Assembly (NCBI GenBank): GCA_963802095.1
Contig: CAWDHI010000001.1
Location: 310,001-374,000, forward strand
Origin: CAVVEQ01 sp963802095
GTDB lineage: Bacteria; Chloroflexota; Anaerolineae; Anaerolineales; Anaerolineaceae
Length of the DNA stretch: 64,000 bases
Reading direction: 5' to 3'
The position numbers and the translations under genes were made by a program. Numbering within the stretch: position 1 is the first letter of the stretch; each line of letters opens with the position of its first letter. Below the pieces are notes generated by a model. The model ran no database searches, was not told where the DNA came from, and was given only the letters and a program-made list of their open reading frames with translations. This document shows, one piece after another, positions 26,683-34,115 of the stretch.

Positions 26683-27027
26683 CTACTTAAGTTTTAAAAT
26701 AACTTTAGCATTAGACCAGAGTTCTTCAAGCTGGTAATAATCCCTCTGATCTGGTGAGAACAGGTGAACGACGATATCGCCAAGGTCAACAAGAATCCAA
26801 CCATTCTCAGGCCGGCCTTCCAGGCGTCCATTAACGGAAAAATTCCTCTTTGAAGTTTCGATCACTATATCAGAAAGGCTTTTCAGCATCCGATCACTGG
26901 TGCCATTGCAGATAATGAAATAATCTGAAAATGAGGAGACCTGACTGATATCCAGAACGGTGATCTCCTCTCCCTTTTTTTCTTCCAACGCTACCGCGAT
27001 CCCATTCGCTATTTGAAGATTGTTCAG
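26683..27027 (-). CDS. rsfS: Ribosomal silencing factor RsfS (Iojap family)
   Basis: Binds ribosomal protein uL14 and blocks subunit joining when nutrients are short. The block ITVLDISQVSSFSDYFIICNG, split over residues ~22-42, and the later DLGDIVVHLFSPDQRDYYQLEELW are diagnostic. No ATG is present at a suitable place. A CTG at 27025-27027 preceded by AAGAGGTG gives 114 aa and matches the family's N-terminus, so I place the start there. The frame continues upstream to 27204, but that extension overlaps thpR. Start codon uncertain; family certain. Confidence 0.85.
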   Translation of the reverse strand: MNNLQIANGIAVALEEKKGEEITVLDISQVSSFSDYFIICNGTSDRMLKSLSDIVIETSKRNFSVNGRLEGRPENGWILVDLGDIVVHLFSPDQRDYYQLEELWSNAKVILKLK

Positions 27028-27074
27028 TATGCACCTCTTGATGAGAATTGGAGTAATTCTATCATATTCGATAC

Positions 27075-27656
27075 CTAGTGATTGAAATGGGAATCGTGAA
27101 GATTTATATATTCTGCTCCTCCAGGTTTCAGGATACTTTGAAAAAGGGTGATGGATGACACCTGGATCGGGGAAACGGTCGGAGTGGATACAGTCCGAAT
27201 ACAATTTACCAAAACGTTTTGTTCCTGCCTGTTGATTTCCGGCCTAACCCGGCCGAGGGTTAGGTGAGGCGTGAATGGTTTTTCCTCGGCATCGTACCCC
27301 AATTTTCTGGAACCTTCTTCGATGGCACGGGCAAGGCGAACCAGCTCGCCTGCTTCCAATAAGCCTGCCCAAACAACGCGGGGATTATTTTCCGAAGGGA
27401 ACGCACCAAGACGGTCAACATTCGTTGAAAAAGACCTGGCCTGGTTAGCGATATTCCGCATCATTTGGTGTAGAGAGGATATTTCCCAGGTGTGCACTTC
27501 TCCAAGGAATTTGAGGGTCAGATGAAGGTTCTTTTCCGGGGTCCATTTGACCTTTCCCGGAACCGAAGTCTTTAATTGTTGGATGATCAATGCCAATTGA
27601 GATTGAACGGAGGGTTCAAGTTCGACCGCTATGAAGGCTCTGATGGATTCATCCAT
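27075..27656 (-). CDS. thpR: RNA 2',3'-cyclic phosphodiesterase (LigT/ThpR)
   Basis: 2H phosphoesterase of 193 aa acting on 2',3'-cyclic phosphate RNA ends. The two HxT motifs are visible as HLTLKFLGE (near residue 46) and HLTLGRVRPE (near 130). The N-terminus MDESIRAFIAVEL is typical and fixes the start at 27656, which also lies 7 bases downstream of a strong -10 box. rsfS follows after 47 bases on the same strand. Confidence 0.92.
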   Translation of the reverse strand: MDESIRAFIAVELEPSVQSQLALIIQQLKTSVPGKVKWTPEKNLHLTLKFLGEVHTWEISSLHQMMRNIANQARSFSTNVDRLGAFPSENNPRVVWAGLLEAGELVRLARAIEEGSRKLGYDAEEKPFTPHLTLGRVRPEINRQEQNVLVNCIRTVSTPTVSPIQVSSITLFQSILKPGGAEYINLHDSHFNH

Positions 27657-27663
27657 ACTGAAC

Positions 27664-27692
27664 AGTATAATGATTCGAAAATACCATGTCAA
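27664..27692 (-). promoter_or_regulatory. thpR promoter, near-consensus and leaderless
   Basis: On the minus strand: TTGACA (27687-27692), 17-base spacer, TATACT (27664-27669), then 7 bases to the thpR ATG at 27656. A consensus -35 with ideal spacing makes this one of the two strongest promoters seen. The -35 box lies within the first codons of the divergent hemW gene. Confidence 0.75.
27666..27671 (+). promoter_or_regulatory. -10 box of hemW overlapping the thpR -10 box
   Basis: TATAAT on the plus strand ending 14 bases before the hemW ATG at 27686, with no Shine-Dalgarno sequence. It overlaps the oppositely oriented TATACT of thpR by four bases, so the two promoters should exclude each other. 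No clear -35 for this direction. Confidence 0.45.
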
Positions 27693-28924
27693 GCCGAAAC
27701 CCTGACCCCGAAGAACCAGCAGATCTGGGGCAAAAAGCACCAGTCAGTATTTACGTGCACATCCCTTTTTGTGAAAGGAGGTGCCTTTATTGTGACTTTG
27801 TTACCGAAGCGGGTAAATCGCACCTCATACCCGTTTACCTGGCTGCGATCGCGCGCGAGGTGGAAGAAGTGGCGCAAGGATTTCCCGCTTCCACCAATAT
27901 TCATACGATCTACTTGGGCGGAGGAACGCCATCATTGCTGCCAGCGATCGGGATTAATGCTGTGTTGGAAAATATTCGCAGGTTTTTCACCGTCCGAGAA
28001 GATGTTGAAGTTACCTTGGAGATGAACCCGGGTACAGTCAAGCCAGCGTACCTGGAGAAATTGAGAAATATTGGGGTCAACCGTTTGAGCATTGGGATGC
28101 AATCGGCGATTGATAAAGAATTACGGACTCTCGGACGAATTCACAGTTTTGCGCAATTCCTGGATACATTCAATACTGCAAAAGAGGTTGGTTTCGATAA
28201 TATCAGCGCTGATCTGATCTACGGCATCCCGGGTCAAAGTCTCCAAAGCTGGGAGGATTCACTGGAGAAGATGGTTTGTCTGCAACCAAGTCATGCATCT
28301 CTCTACAGCCTGACGATCGAAAAAGGTTCGCCTTTCGCAATAATGGTTGAGGAGGGCAGATTGACCGAGCCGGAGAATGATCTTCTCGCGGATATGTATG
28401 AACGGGCTTCCGAGATTTTGGACAAAACCGGTTTTGTGCAATATGAAATTTCCAATTGGACAATTAATAAACAAGAGGGTTCGATCAACAGCTCGCGACA
28501 CAACCTGCAATATTGGCGAAACCTGCCCTACCTCGGGATAGGGACAGGGGCGCATGGGTGCATGAATGGAATAAGGACCGCCAACACCACATCGCTTGAA
28601 GAATACATCCGCCTATCCAAAACCTTAAGCAAGAATATATTTCCCAGAAGTTTTGCAACTGCTGAATGGCGCAGTATTGAAAAATACGAGCAAATGCAGG
28701 ATTCCATGATGCTGGGATTACGATTAACGGAAGAGGGAGTGAGCGCTTGTGATTTTGTTGCGAGATTTGGTATAGAACCCAGGGAAATATTTGGGCATCA
28801 AATCGAGCTACTCGTCAATCAAGGTTTGATTGAAGAATTGGGAGATGATCGAAAAACCATCCGACTTACCAAGCGCGGTCGGTTGCTGGGTAACAGGGTA
28901 TTTATGAATTTTGTTGGGGATTAA
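27686..28924 (+). CDS. hemW: Radical SAM heme chaperone HemW
   Basis: HemN-like radical SAM protein that binds heme and delivers it to apoproteins; older annotations call it oxygen-independent coproporphyrinogen oxidase. The 412-aa protein has YVHIPFCERRCLYCDF near residue 24. Its CxxxCxxC triad binds the 4Fe-4S cluster, without the additional fourth Cys of HemN. GGGTPSLLP near residue 76 and ISADLIYGIPGQ near 172 follow, plus the HemW C-terminal domain. It could serve the bd oxidase hemes, but this is inference. Promoter and short leader as described at 27666. Confidence 0.9.
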   Translation: MSSRNPDPEEPADLGQKAPVSIYVHIPFCERRCLYCDFVTEAGKSHLIPVYLAAIAREVEEVAQGFPASTNIHTIYLGGGTPSLLPAIGINAVLENIRRFFTVREDVEVTLEMNPGTVKPAYLEKLRNIGVNRLSIGMQSAIDKELRTLGRIHSFAQFLDTFNTAKEVGFDNISADLIYGIPGQSLQSWEDSLEKMVCLQPSHASLYSLTIEKGSPFAIMVEEGRLTEPENDLLADMYERASEILDKTGFVQYEISNWTINKQEGSINSSRHNLQYWRNLPYLGIGTGAHGCMNGIRTANTTSLEEYIRLSKTLSKNIFPRSFATAEWRSIEKYEQMQDSMMLGLRLTEEGVSACDFVARFGIEPREIFGHQIELLVNQGLIEELGDDRKTIRLTKRGRLLGNRVFMNFVGD

Positions 28925-28928
28925 GTGG

Positions 28929-29969
28929 TCAAATTACGATCACCCGGGTGCCATTGCCAACCTGCTCAATTTTATCTCCGATAGCACGGGGCATGGTCCA
29001 GCGGAAGATCCAGTTGGCTTCCTCGGGCGTCATATTTATACAACCATGGCTCATTGGTACTCCATAATTATCGTGCCAATAAGTCCCATGAAATGCGATC
29101 CCGTGAGGCGCAAAGAAAGTTGACCAGGGAACACCCGGAAGTTCGTATGCTTCCAGGTCGGAGGTCAGGTTACCATCCCCCATGTGCTTGGATGGCATTT
29201 TTGAATAAACATTATATATTCCGGGGGGTGTGTTGGTAGAGATCGATCCCGGAGCAGGGGAGTAATCCGGAACCCCGGAGGATATTTTTGTTTTCAGCAC
29301 GATCTCATCCCCACGAAACGCTGTGAGCGTTTGTGTGGCAAGCTCAACCTCGATCCTTTTTTGTGCGTCGGGGGTTTCCGGATCGATGGGAGAGAATAAT
29401 TGATATGGGACCTGGCGGAGATGTTCTGCCCTCACGAAGTAGCGAATATTATCCAGGAGTTCATCATGGATTCGATACCAAACCCCGCCATCCGGTCCTT
29501 CGGCTTTCGCTTCAACCCAATGCAGAGAGCGGTAATATAAACGGTATAAAGGTTCCCAGAGTTTTTTACCCTTTAACCACATAACCTGGGTAAATGGAAC
29601 GGTCACCTCCGCGAGAATGCGAGGCTCGGGGATAGAATCCAGGATGGGGTTGAGGATAGTGGAGACTTTTTGCAGGTTGGCGGAATGCATATATCCGCCC
29701 CAAACCCGATACCAGCGGGGATTATAGTCAGGGCCGTATTCTGATTCCACTTCGTAATAATAATTGACCAGGTCGTCGCGGTAATGTTGGTATTGGATCC
29801 GGCTCTCATCACTCGGCTGGCTGTATACACTCACCGAATCAGTCGCAACGCGGATGACCTGATTAAAGGAGGAACGCGTGCTACCGCGGGAAAGTGGAAT
29901 GATCCCAACGCCAGCAGCCATGGTTGCTGAAAATTTCAGAAAGTCCCTGCGGTTTAGTCCTGCTTGCAT
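28929..29969 (-). CDS. L,D-transpeptidase (YkuD) with Tat-type signal
   Basis: Cross-links peptidoglycan or attaches proteins to it outside the membrane. The 346-aa protein begins with a twin-arginine-like signal, NRRDFLKF, followed by a hydrophobic stretch. A middle domain of ~200 residues follows, and a C-terminal YkuD domain with the catalytic HGIAFHGTYWHDNYG and MSHGCINM. The ATG at 29969 is supported by a TATAAT box only 7 bases upstream; longer starts would begin upstream of the promoter. The stop lies 4 bases from the convergent hemW stop. Confidence 0.9.
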   Translation of the reverse strand: MQAGLNRRDFLKFSATMAAGVGIIPLSRGSTRSSFNQVIRVATDSVSVYSQPSDESRIQYQHYRDDLVNYYYEVESEYGPDYNPRWYRVWGGYMHSANLQKVSTILNPILDSIPEPRILAEVTVPFTQVMWLKGKKLWEPLYRLYYRSLHWVEAKAEGPDGGVWYRIHDELLDNIRYFVRAEHLRQVPYQLFSPIDPETPDAQKRIEVELATQTLTAFRGDEIVLKTKISSGVPDYSPAPGSISTNTPPGIYNVYSKMPSKHMGDGNLTSDLEAYELPGVPWSTFFAPHGIAFHGTYWHDNYGVPMSHGCINMTPEEANWIFRWTMPRAIGDKIEQVGNGTRVIVI

Positions 29970-29976
29970 CGCAAAA

Positions 29977-29982
29977 ATTATA
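29977..29982 (-). promoter_or_regulatory. -10 box of the L,D-transpeptidase gene, leaderless geometry
   Basis: Perfect TATAAT on the minus strand, 7 bases before the ATG at 29969, no Shine-Dalgarno sequence. A weak -35 (TTACCA, 19-base spacing) is the best available. Confidence 0.5.
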
Positions 29983-30053
29983 TCAATGAATCGGAGAGAA
30001 ATGGTAATAATTGCATTAAGAATTAGAATATATGTACTACCTGGAAAAATCAC

Positions 30054-30082
30054 TTTACTTCGGATACGCTTTACTCTATAAT
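30054..30082 (+). promoter_or_regulatory. Promoter of the GH25 gene
   Basis: TTTACT (30054-30059), 17-base spacer, TATAAT (30077-30082). The leader of ~20 bases contains GGAAGGAG just before the ATG at 30111, so this promoter, unlike its divergent neighbour, makes a conventional leadered mRNA. Confidence 0.6.
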
Positions 30083-30110
30083 CTCTAATATCGCGGTGGA
30101 AGGAGAAAAA

Positions 30111-30950
30111 ATGGAAAATCCAATGGTGATGGGAATCGATGTGAGCCGATGGCAGCAAAAAGTGGATTGGCAGCTGCTCAAGTCAAAAGGGGTTGAATTT
30201 GCCATCATCAAAGCCACGCAGGGCGACTACCTGACAGATCCGATGCTCAAGAACCATTATAAAAATGCCAGGGATGCTGGGATGCTTGTTGGGGCCTACC
30301 ATTGGTGCGATCCAATGTCCAAGGATGACCTCCAGGCAAAATATTTTCTCCAGGCGATCAAGGACCTTGACCTTTGCTTCATAGTTGCGGACGTTGAGCA
30401 ACATTGGACTGATTGGAGCGAATGGCGTAACAAGAAGATAACCAAAATCATTCCCTCCCAGAGAGTCAGTGACAACGCAAAAAAGGTGTTGGAATATTGG
30501 AGCGGAAAGGTAAAAGCTCAGATTATCGTCTATACCAGGGCTACCTTCATCGATTATTACGCAGCACAAGCCTCCGCTTGGCTGCCCAAATATCCACTCT
30601 GGCTTGCGCATTACACTCACACGATAAAAAAGGATAGTTCCAAAGCGGCCTACACCTGGGAAAAATTCAGTCTCGAGGTTCCACGTAGTGGCGATCCCAA
30701 ATTACCACGAAACTGCAGCAAATGGGTATTCTGGCAGTTCACGGGGGGAAAATACATCCTTCCAGGTGTCGATTCATCGATTGATCTGAACCTTTTTAAC
30801 GGGGATCTGGCAGCGCTTTATAAATTTGCTGGCAGGAAATTACCGGTCACAGAAGTGGAAGAGAATGCAGAACCTGCACCCCTCACACTGGAAGAGCGGA
30901 TAGATAGGCTTGAACGGATTGCCAGAGAAAAAGGGTGGAAATTCGATTGA
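30111..30950 (+). CDS. Glycoside hydrolase family 25 (lysozyme-like) protein without signal peptide
   Basis: GH25 muramidase fold cleaving the MurNAc-GlcNAc bond. Visible are GIDVSRWQQKVDW at the N-terminus, FAIIKATQGDYLTDP near residue 30 and the catalytic Asp-Glu pair in FIVADVEQHW near 91. WLAHYT and FWQFTGG follow further on. The protein is 279 aa, ending in a short helical tail LEERIDRLERIAREKG. Residue 1 falls almost directly on the catalytic domain, leaving no secretion signal, which is unusual for a wall hydrolase. The ATG at 30111 is preferred over a GTG at 30096 because GGAAGGAG lies between them. Confidence 0.85.
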   Translation: MENPMVMGIDVSRWQQKVDWQLLKSKGVEFAIIKATQGDYLTDPMLKNHYKNARDAGMLVGAYHWCDPMSKDDLQAKYFLQAIKDLDLCFIVADVEQHWTDWSEWRNKKITKIIPSQRVSDNAKKVLEYWSGKVKAQIIVYTRATFIDYYAAQASAWLPKYPLWLAHYTHTIKKDSSKAAYTWEKFSLEVPRSGDPKLPRNCSKWVFWQFTGGKYILPGVDSSIDLNLFNGDLAALYKFAGRKLPVTEVEENAEPAPLTLEERIDRLERIAREKGWKFD

Positions 30951-30966
30951 TATGGCGGGGTGGTAA

Positions 30967-33294
30967 TCAATCTAGATTATTTATCACTTTCGCCAGATCC
31001 GCATTACGGATATAGTCCCTAAATGCCCTCGATTCCTGAAATACATGGAAAAGGGCATTTTCTATCTGCTTCTGTGTGTGGGGATCCGCTTCCTGCCCGG
31101 GTACAGAGAGGATGAATTCACTCTCTCCTTCGGTCTTTACGGTGATATCCCCTCTCGCAGAAAGGAATTCCACACCAAGCCGGATGAATCCTTCCGTTTG
31201 CGAGCATTGAATTGCCAGATCGGAAACATTGGCAATTCCACCCTTCCCACGAATGGCAAATTTCAACAACCCCGCTAGCCTAGTGATAATGATTTGCAGT
31301 GACCCCTCGAGGGGTTCCAGGTCATAGACCAGCACTTTCTCAGGGCGAACTGTGGCGATCAACGTCGCCAGGATTTCCCAATCCGGGGGTGTATTGGTGA
31401 TAACCAACTCTCTGGATTCTACAGTGTTTCTGCGATCAACCCCTGTAGGGATAAATTGCATTAAAGTGCCTTCCCGGAAAATTGCCACTCCCGGTCTCTT
31501 TGCATATTGATTTATTTCGGAAACATCCACTCTTTTTCGGCGGTTATCGATTACTTCCAAGTCTTTTTTCGTTGTAAGGTGCAATGGGGAGGTTTCTTCC
31601 TGTCGAAAACCCATCCATTCAATCGTTAATTGCGGACTCCCTCGATAGTTGGCATTCTTAATCGTATATGCCAGGTCAAAAACACCTCCAGGATGATTCT
31701 CTACCCTGGATTGCCAGTGAAGGACATCCATGACCACATCGGATCCATCACGGATGGACAATTTGGAGTGATCTTGATTTTTTCCCAGGTGTTTGGAATC
31801 AATGATTTGAACATTCCTGGCTGCCAGGAGCACATCGGGATTTCCCTGCCCAAACGGTGCCAACCGGTCGATCCTTTCCGCAAGGGTGGGGGTGATCTCT
31901 GAAAAATCAAGGTAGGCATCAATCTCGAGTGGCGTATCTTTTAATCCCTCGGGGTGGTTGGCGAGTATTTGTTCATTGAGACGCTTCTGGAAAATGGGTA
32001 GGTCCTTAACTAGCAGGGAAAGACCGGCTGCCTGCGCGTGCCCTCCAAACCCCAGCAGAATATCATCGCATTTACTGATCGCTTTAATAATATTCACCCC
32101 TGCAGCGGAGCGGGCGGATCCCCTTACGACGCCCTGATCATCGGTGCGGAAAATGAAAACAGGCTTCTGGAACTGGGAAGCAAGCCTGCCAGCTACCAAT
32201 CCAAGCACTCCACCAGTCCAGAGGGGGTGAGAGAGGACAATTGATGGACCTTCGAGGAGATCTGGGTTCTTTTCCAGCATCTGGAGAACAGCAGATTCGA
32301 CGGACTCTGTGAGTATCCGGCGTTGACCATTCAACCCTTCAATCTGAATAATGAAGGTGTTTATGAATTGGTGGTCTTCAGAAAGCAGGAATTCGACGAC
32401 AGGGTTGGCATCCGATAGGCGACCAACTGCATTGAGCCGCGGCGCAAGGTGATAATATATATGGTCCTCACTGAGTGCCGAAGGATCGATTTTGGCATAA
32501 TCCAGAAGATTGCGTATAGCCATTCTGTTTGATGCTTTAAAGTGGTCCATTCCACTTTTTACCAGGTAGCGGTTCTCCCCCCGCAGGCTTGCCACATCAG
32601 CCAACGTGCCCAACGCGACGAGATCAAGCAGTTGATCGGGGGAAAGCGATGAATTATTGGAAGAAAGCAGGGCTTTTGCCAGTTCAAAAGCTGTTCCAGC
32701 ACCGCAAATTGGCGAGAGGGGATCAGATTCAGAAAGAAAATGAGGATTAATAAGCGCAAATGCAGGTGGCAATTTCTCCGGGAGCGCATGATGATCAGTG
32801 ACGATCAGATCAACACCGGCGCGCATACATTCTTGCGCGGCTGCAATTTCGGAGATACCCGTATCACAAGTTACCAGGAGACGGATTCCCTGGGATAAGA
32901 AATCTTTCAAAAATGGAATCGAGATCCCATGACTTTCCGGACCACGGACCGGAATATGGTAAGCAGCATCCGCTCCCAGGCTGCGAAGCGTTTGGATAAG
33001 GATGGCGGTGGAGGTTTGTCCATCGACATCGAAATCACCCCATACCCCGATCTTCTCATTATTTCGAATAGCATAACTGATACGTTCTACTGCTTTCTGA
33101 ACACCTGGAAGACGAAACGGTTGGTCATCACCGGGAGATTTAGGATGAAGAAATTCACATGCCATCACCCGGTTTTCTATCCCCCGGCGAAATAGCGCGG
33201 AAGCGATGAGAAGGTCGCCATCAACTGCATCCACCAGGTCTGATGGGATTTGGAGTTGAACCGGTTCCAGCCAGGTGTTGGACGAAAGGATCAA
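30967..33294 (-). CDS. recJ: Single-stranded-DNA-specific exonuclease RecJ
   Basis: 5'-3' ssDNA exonuclease of recombination and mismatch repair (DHH phosphoesterase family). Motifs: GVWGDFDVDGQTSTA near residue 85 (usually DYDADG), VTCDTGIS near 139, VTDHHALPE near 163, the DHHA1 block GFGGHAQAAGLSL near 415, and the OB-type domain after 460. It is 775 aa, about 200 longer than E. coli RecJ (577), with an added C-terminal region that has no motif I recognise. TTG start overlapping the preceding stop (TTGA), with GAGGAG 8 bases before. Last gene of the six-gene recombination operon. Confidence 0.93.
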   Translation of the reverse strand: MILSSNTWLEPVQLQIPSDLVDAVDGDLLIASALFRRGIENRVMACEFLHPKSPGDDQPFRLPGVQKAVERISYAIRNNEKIGVWGDFDVDGQTSTAILIQTLRSLGADAAYHIPVRGPESHGISIPFLKDFLSQGIRLLVTCDTGISEIAAAQECMRAGVDLIVTDHHALPEKLPPAFALINPHFLSESDPLSPICGAGTAFELAKALLSSNNSSLSPDQLLDLVALGTLADVASLRGENRYLVKSGMDHFKASNRMAIRNLLDYAKIDPSALSEDHIYYHLAPRLNAVGRLSDANPVVEFLLSEDHQFINTFIIQIEGLNGQRRILTESVESAVLQMLEKNPDLLEGPSIVLSHPLWTGGVLGLVAGRLASQFQKPVFIFRTDDQGVVRGSARSAAGVNIIKAISKCDDILLGFGGHAQAAGLSLLVKDLPIFQKRLNEQILANHPEGLKDTPLEIDAYLDFSEITPTLAERIDRLAPFGQGNPDVLLAARNVQIIDSKHLGKNQDHSKLSIRDGSDVVMDVLHWQSRVENHPGGVFDLAYTIKNANYRGSPQLTIEWMGFRQEETSPLHLTTKKDLEVIDNRRKRVDVSEINQYAKRPGVAIFREGTLMQFIPTGVDRRNTVESRELVITNTPPDWEILATLIATVRPEKVLVYDLEPLEGSLQIIITRLAGLLKFAIRGKGGIANVSDLAIQCSQTEGFIRLGVEFLSARGDITVKTEGESEFILSVPGQEADPHTQKQIENALFHVFQESRAFRDYIRNADLAKVINNLD

Positions 33295-34115
33295 AACTGG
33301 ATCTCCTCGACGTCTGAAAACGAGACATTCAATAAATCCTCTGCGGAAGAAATATTATCCAGTTCGCTCAAATTCCCAGCCTCCAAACCCCTTTCGCAGT
33401 AAGAACGATACGAACAGAATCGGCAAATTCTCTCATCCGTTGTCTTATAAAAGCCTTCGATAGGGGTTGCAGAGATCGACCCGATGAGCGTTGATAAGAA
33501 TTCTTTATTCTCATCCAACCGGGCTTGATCGTAAGAAAATTGTTCCTTATCACCCGGATAATCAGCGAACCAATAGATCATCGAAATCTGTGAGGGTTGG
33601 TATTTGACCCCGGGGAACAATTTTTGCAAGGAACGATAAAGGACCCAGGGATAGATCCGGGTTTGCAACCGGTTCTGCAAAAAAAAACGATGCGGTTTTC
33701 TTTTTGATGTTTTCCAATCCAGGATGAGTAAATCACCATTCTTTGTTACTGCGATCAGATCGAATTTTGCGATAATCCTATAACCTGACAAAGTAGCGGT
33801 GAGGGTTGTTTCAGGAAAGCACTTTTGAAAATTCCACAATTCTGGTACAGCAAGGTGATTCTGAATCCAAATTTTCAACTCTATTTCGTCGCCTTCTTTG
33901 ACAAGAATCGATCGGTCCATACCGAGGTACATTTGATGGATGATCTTATGGAATCTTATTCCGAGATCCATTTGCCTTTCAAGTTCCTTTACTGGTTCAC
34001 TCTGGATGGCAGGCCAGGCGACCTTTTGGATGTATTTCAAAAGGAATCTGCGGGGACAGTCCACAAAATCTTGAAGATTGTGCTGGGAGAAGGAAAAATT
34101 ATTCGGCAGGTTCAT
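33291..34115 (-). CDS. Stand-alone AddB-type PD-(D/E)XK Fe-S nuclease
   Basis: Nuclease of the RecB/AddB/Cas4 type, 274 aa. Residue ~16 begins CPRRFLLKYIQ (first cluster Cys). The PD-(D/E)XK core is IIAKFDLIAVTKNGD then LLILDWKTSK near 130, and QTRIYPWVLY matches the QxxxY motif. Near the C-terminus CRFCSYRSYC gives C-x2-C-x5-C, exactly the spacing of the AddB 4Fe-4S cluster. No helicase part is attached. The ATG at 34115 has GGAAGGACGAG upstream and overlaps the helicase gene by 17 bases; the frame's upstream part is shadow. Sits between the UvrD-like helicase and recJ. Confidence 0.88.
   Translation of the reverse strand: MNLPNNFSFSQHNLQDFVDCPRRFLLKYIQKVAWPAIQSEPVKELERQMDLGIRFHKIIHQMYLGMDRSILVKEGDEIELKIWIQNHLAVPELWNFQKCFPETTLTATLSGYRIIAKFDLIAVTKNGDLLILDWKTSKRKPHRFFLQNRLQTRIYPWVLYRSLQKLFPGVKYQPSQISMIYWFADYPGDKEQFSYDQARLDENKEFLSTLIGSISATPIEGFYKTTDERICRFCSYRSYCERGLEAGNLSELDNISSAEDLLNVSFSDVEEIQF

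Noticed and set aside
27028..27204. ATG-started long form of RsfS
   Set aside because: The extension overlaps the 3' end of thpR in another frame and has no similarity to the family.
33291..34115. Cas4 as identity of the Fe-S nuclease
   Set aside because: No CRISPR repeats or cas genes are present, and the neighbours are AddB-like and AddA-like helicases.
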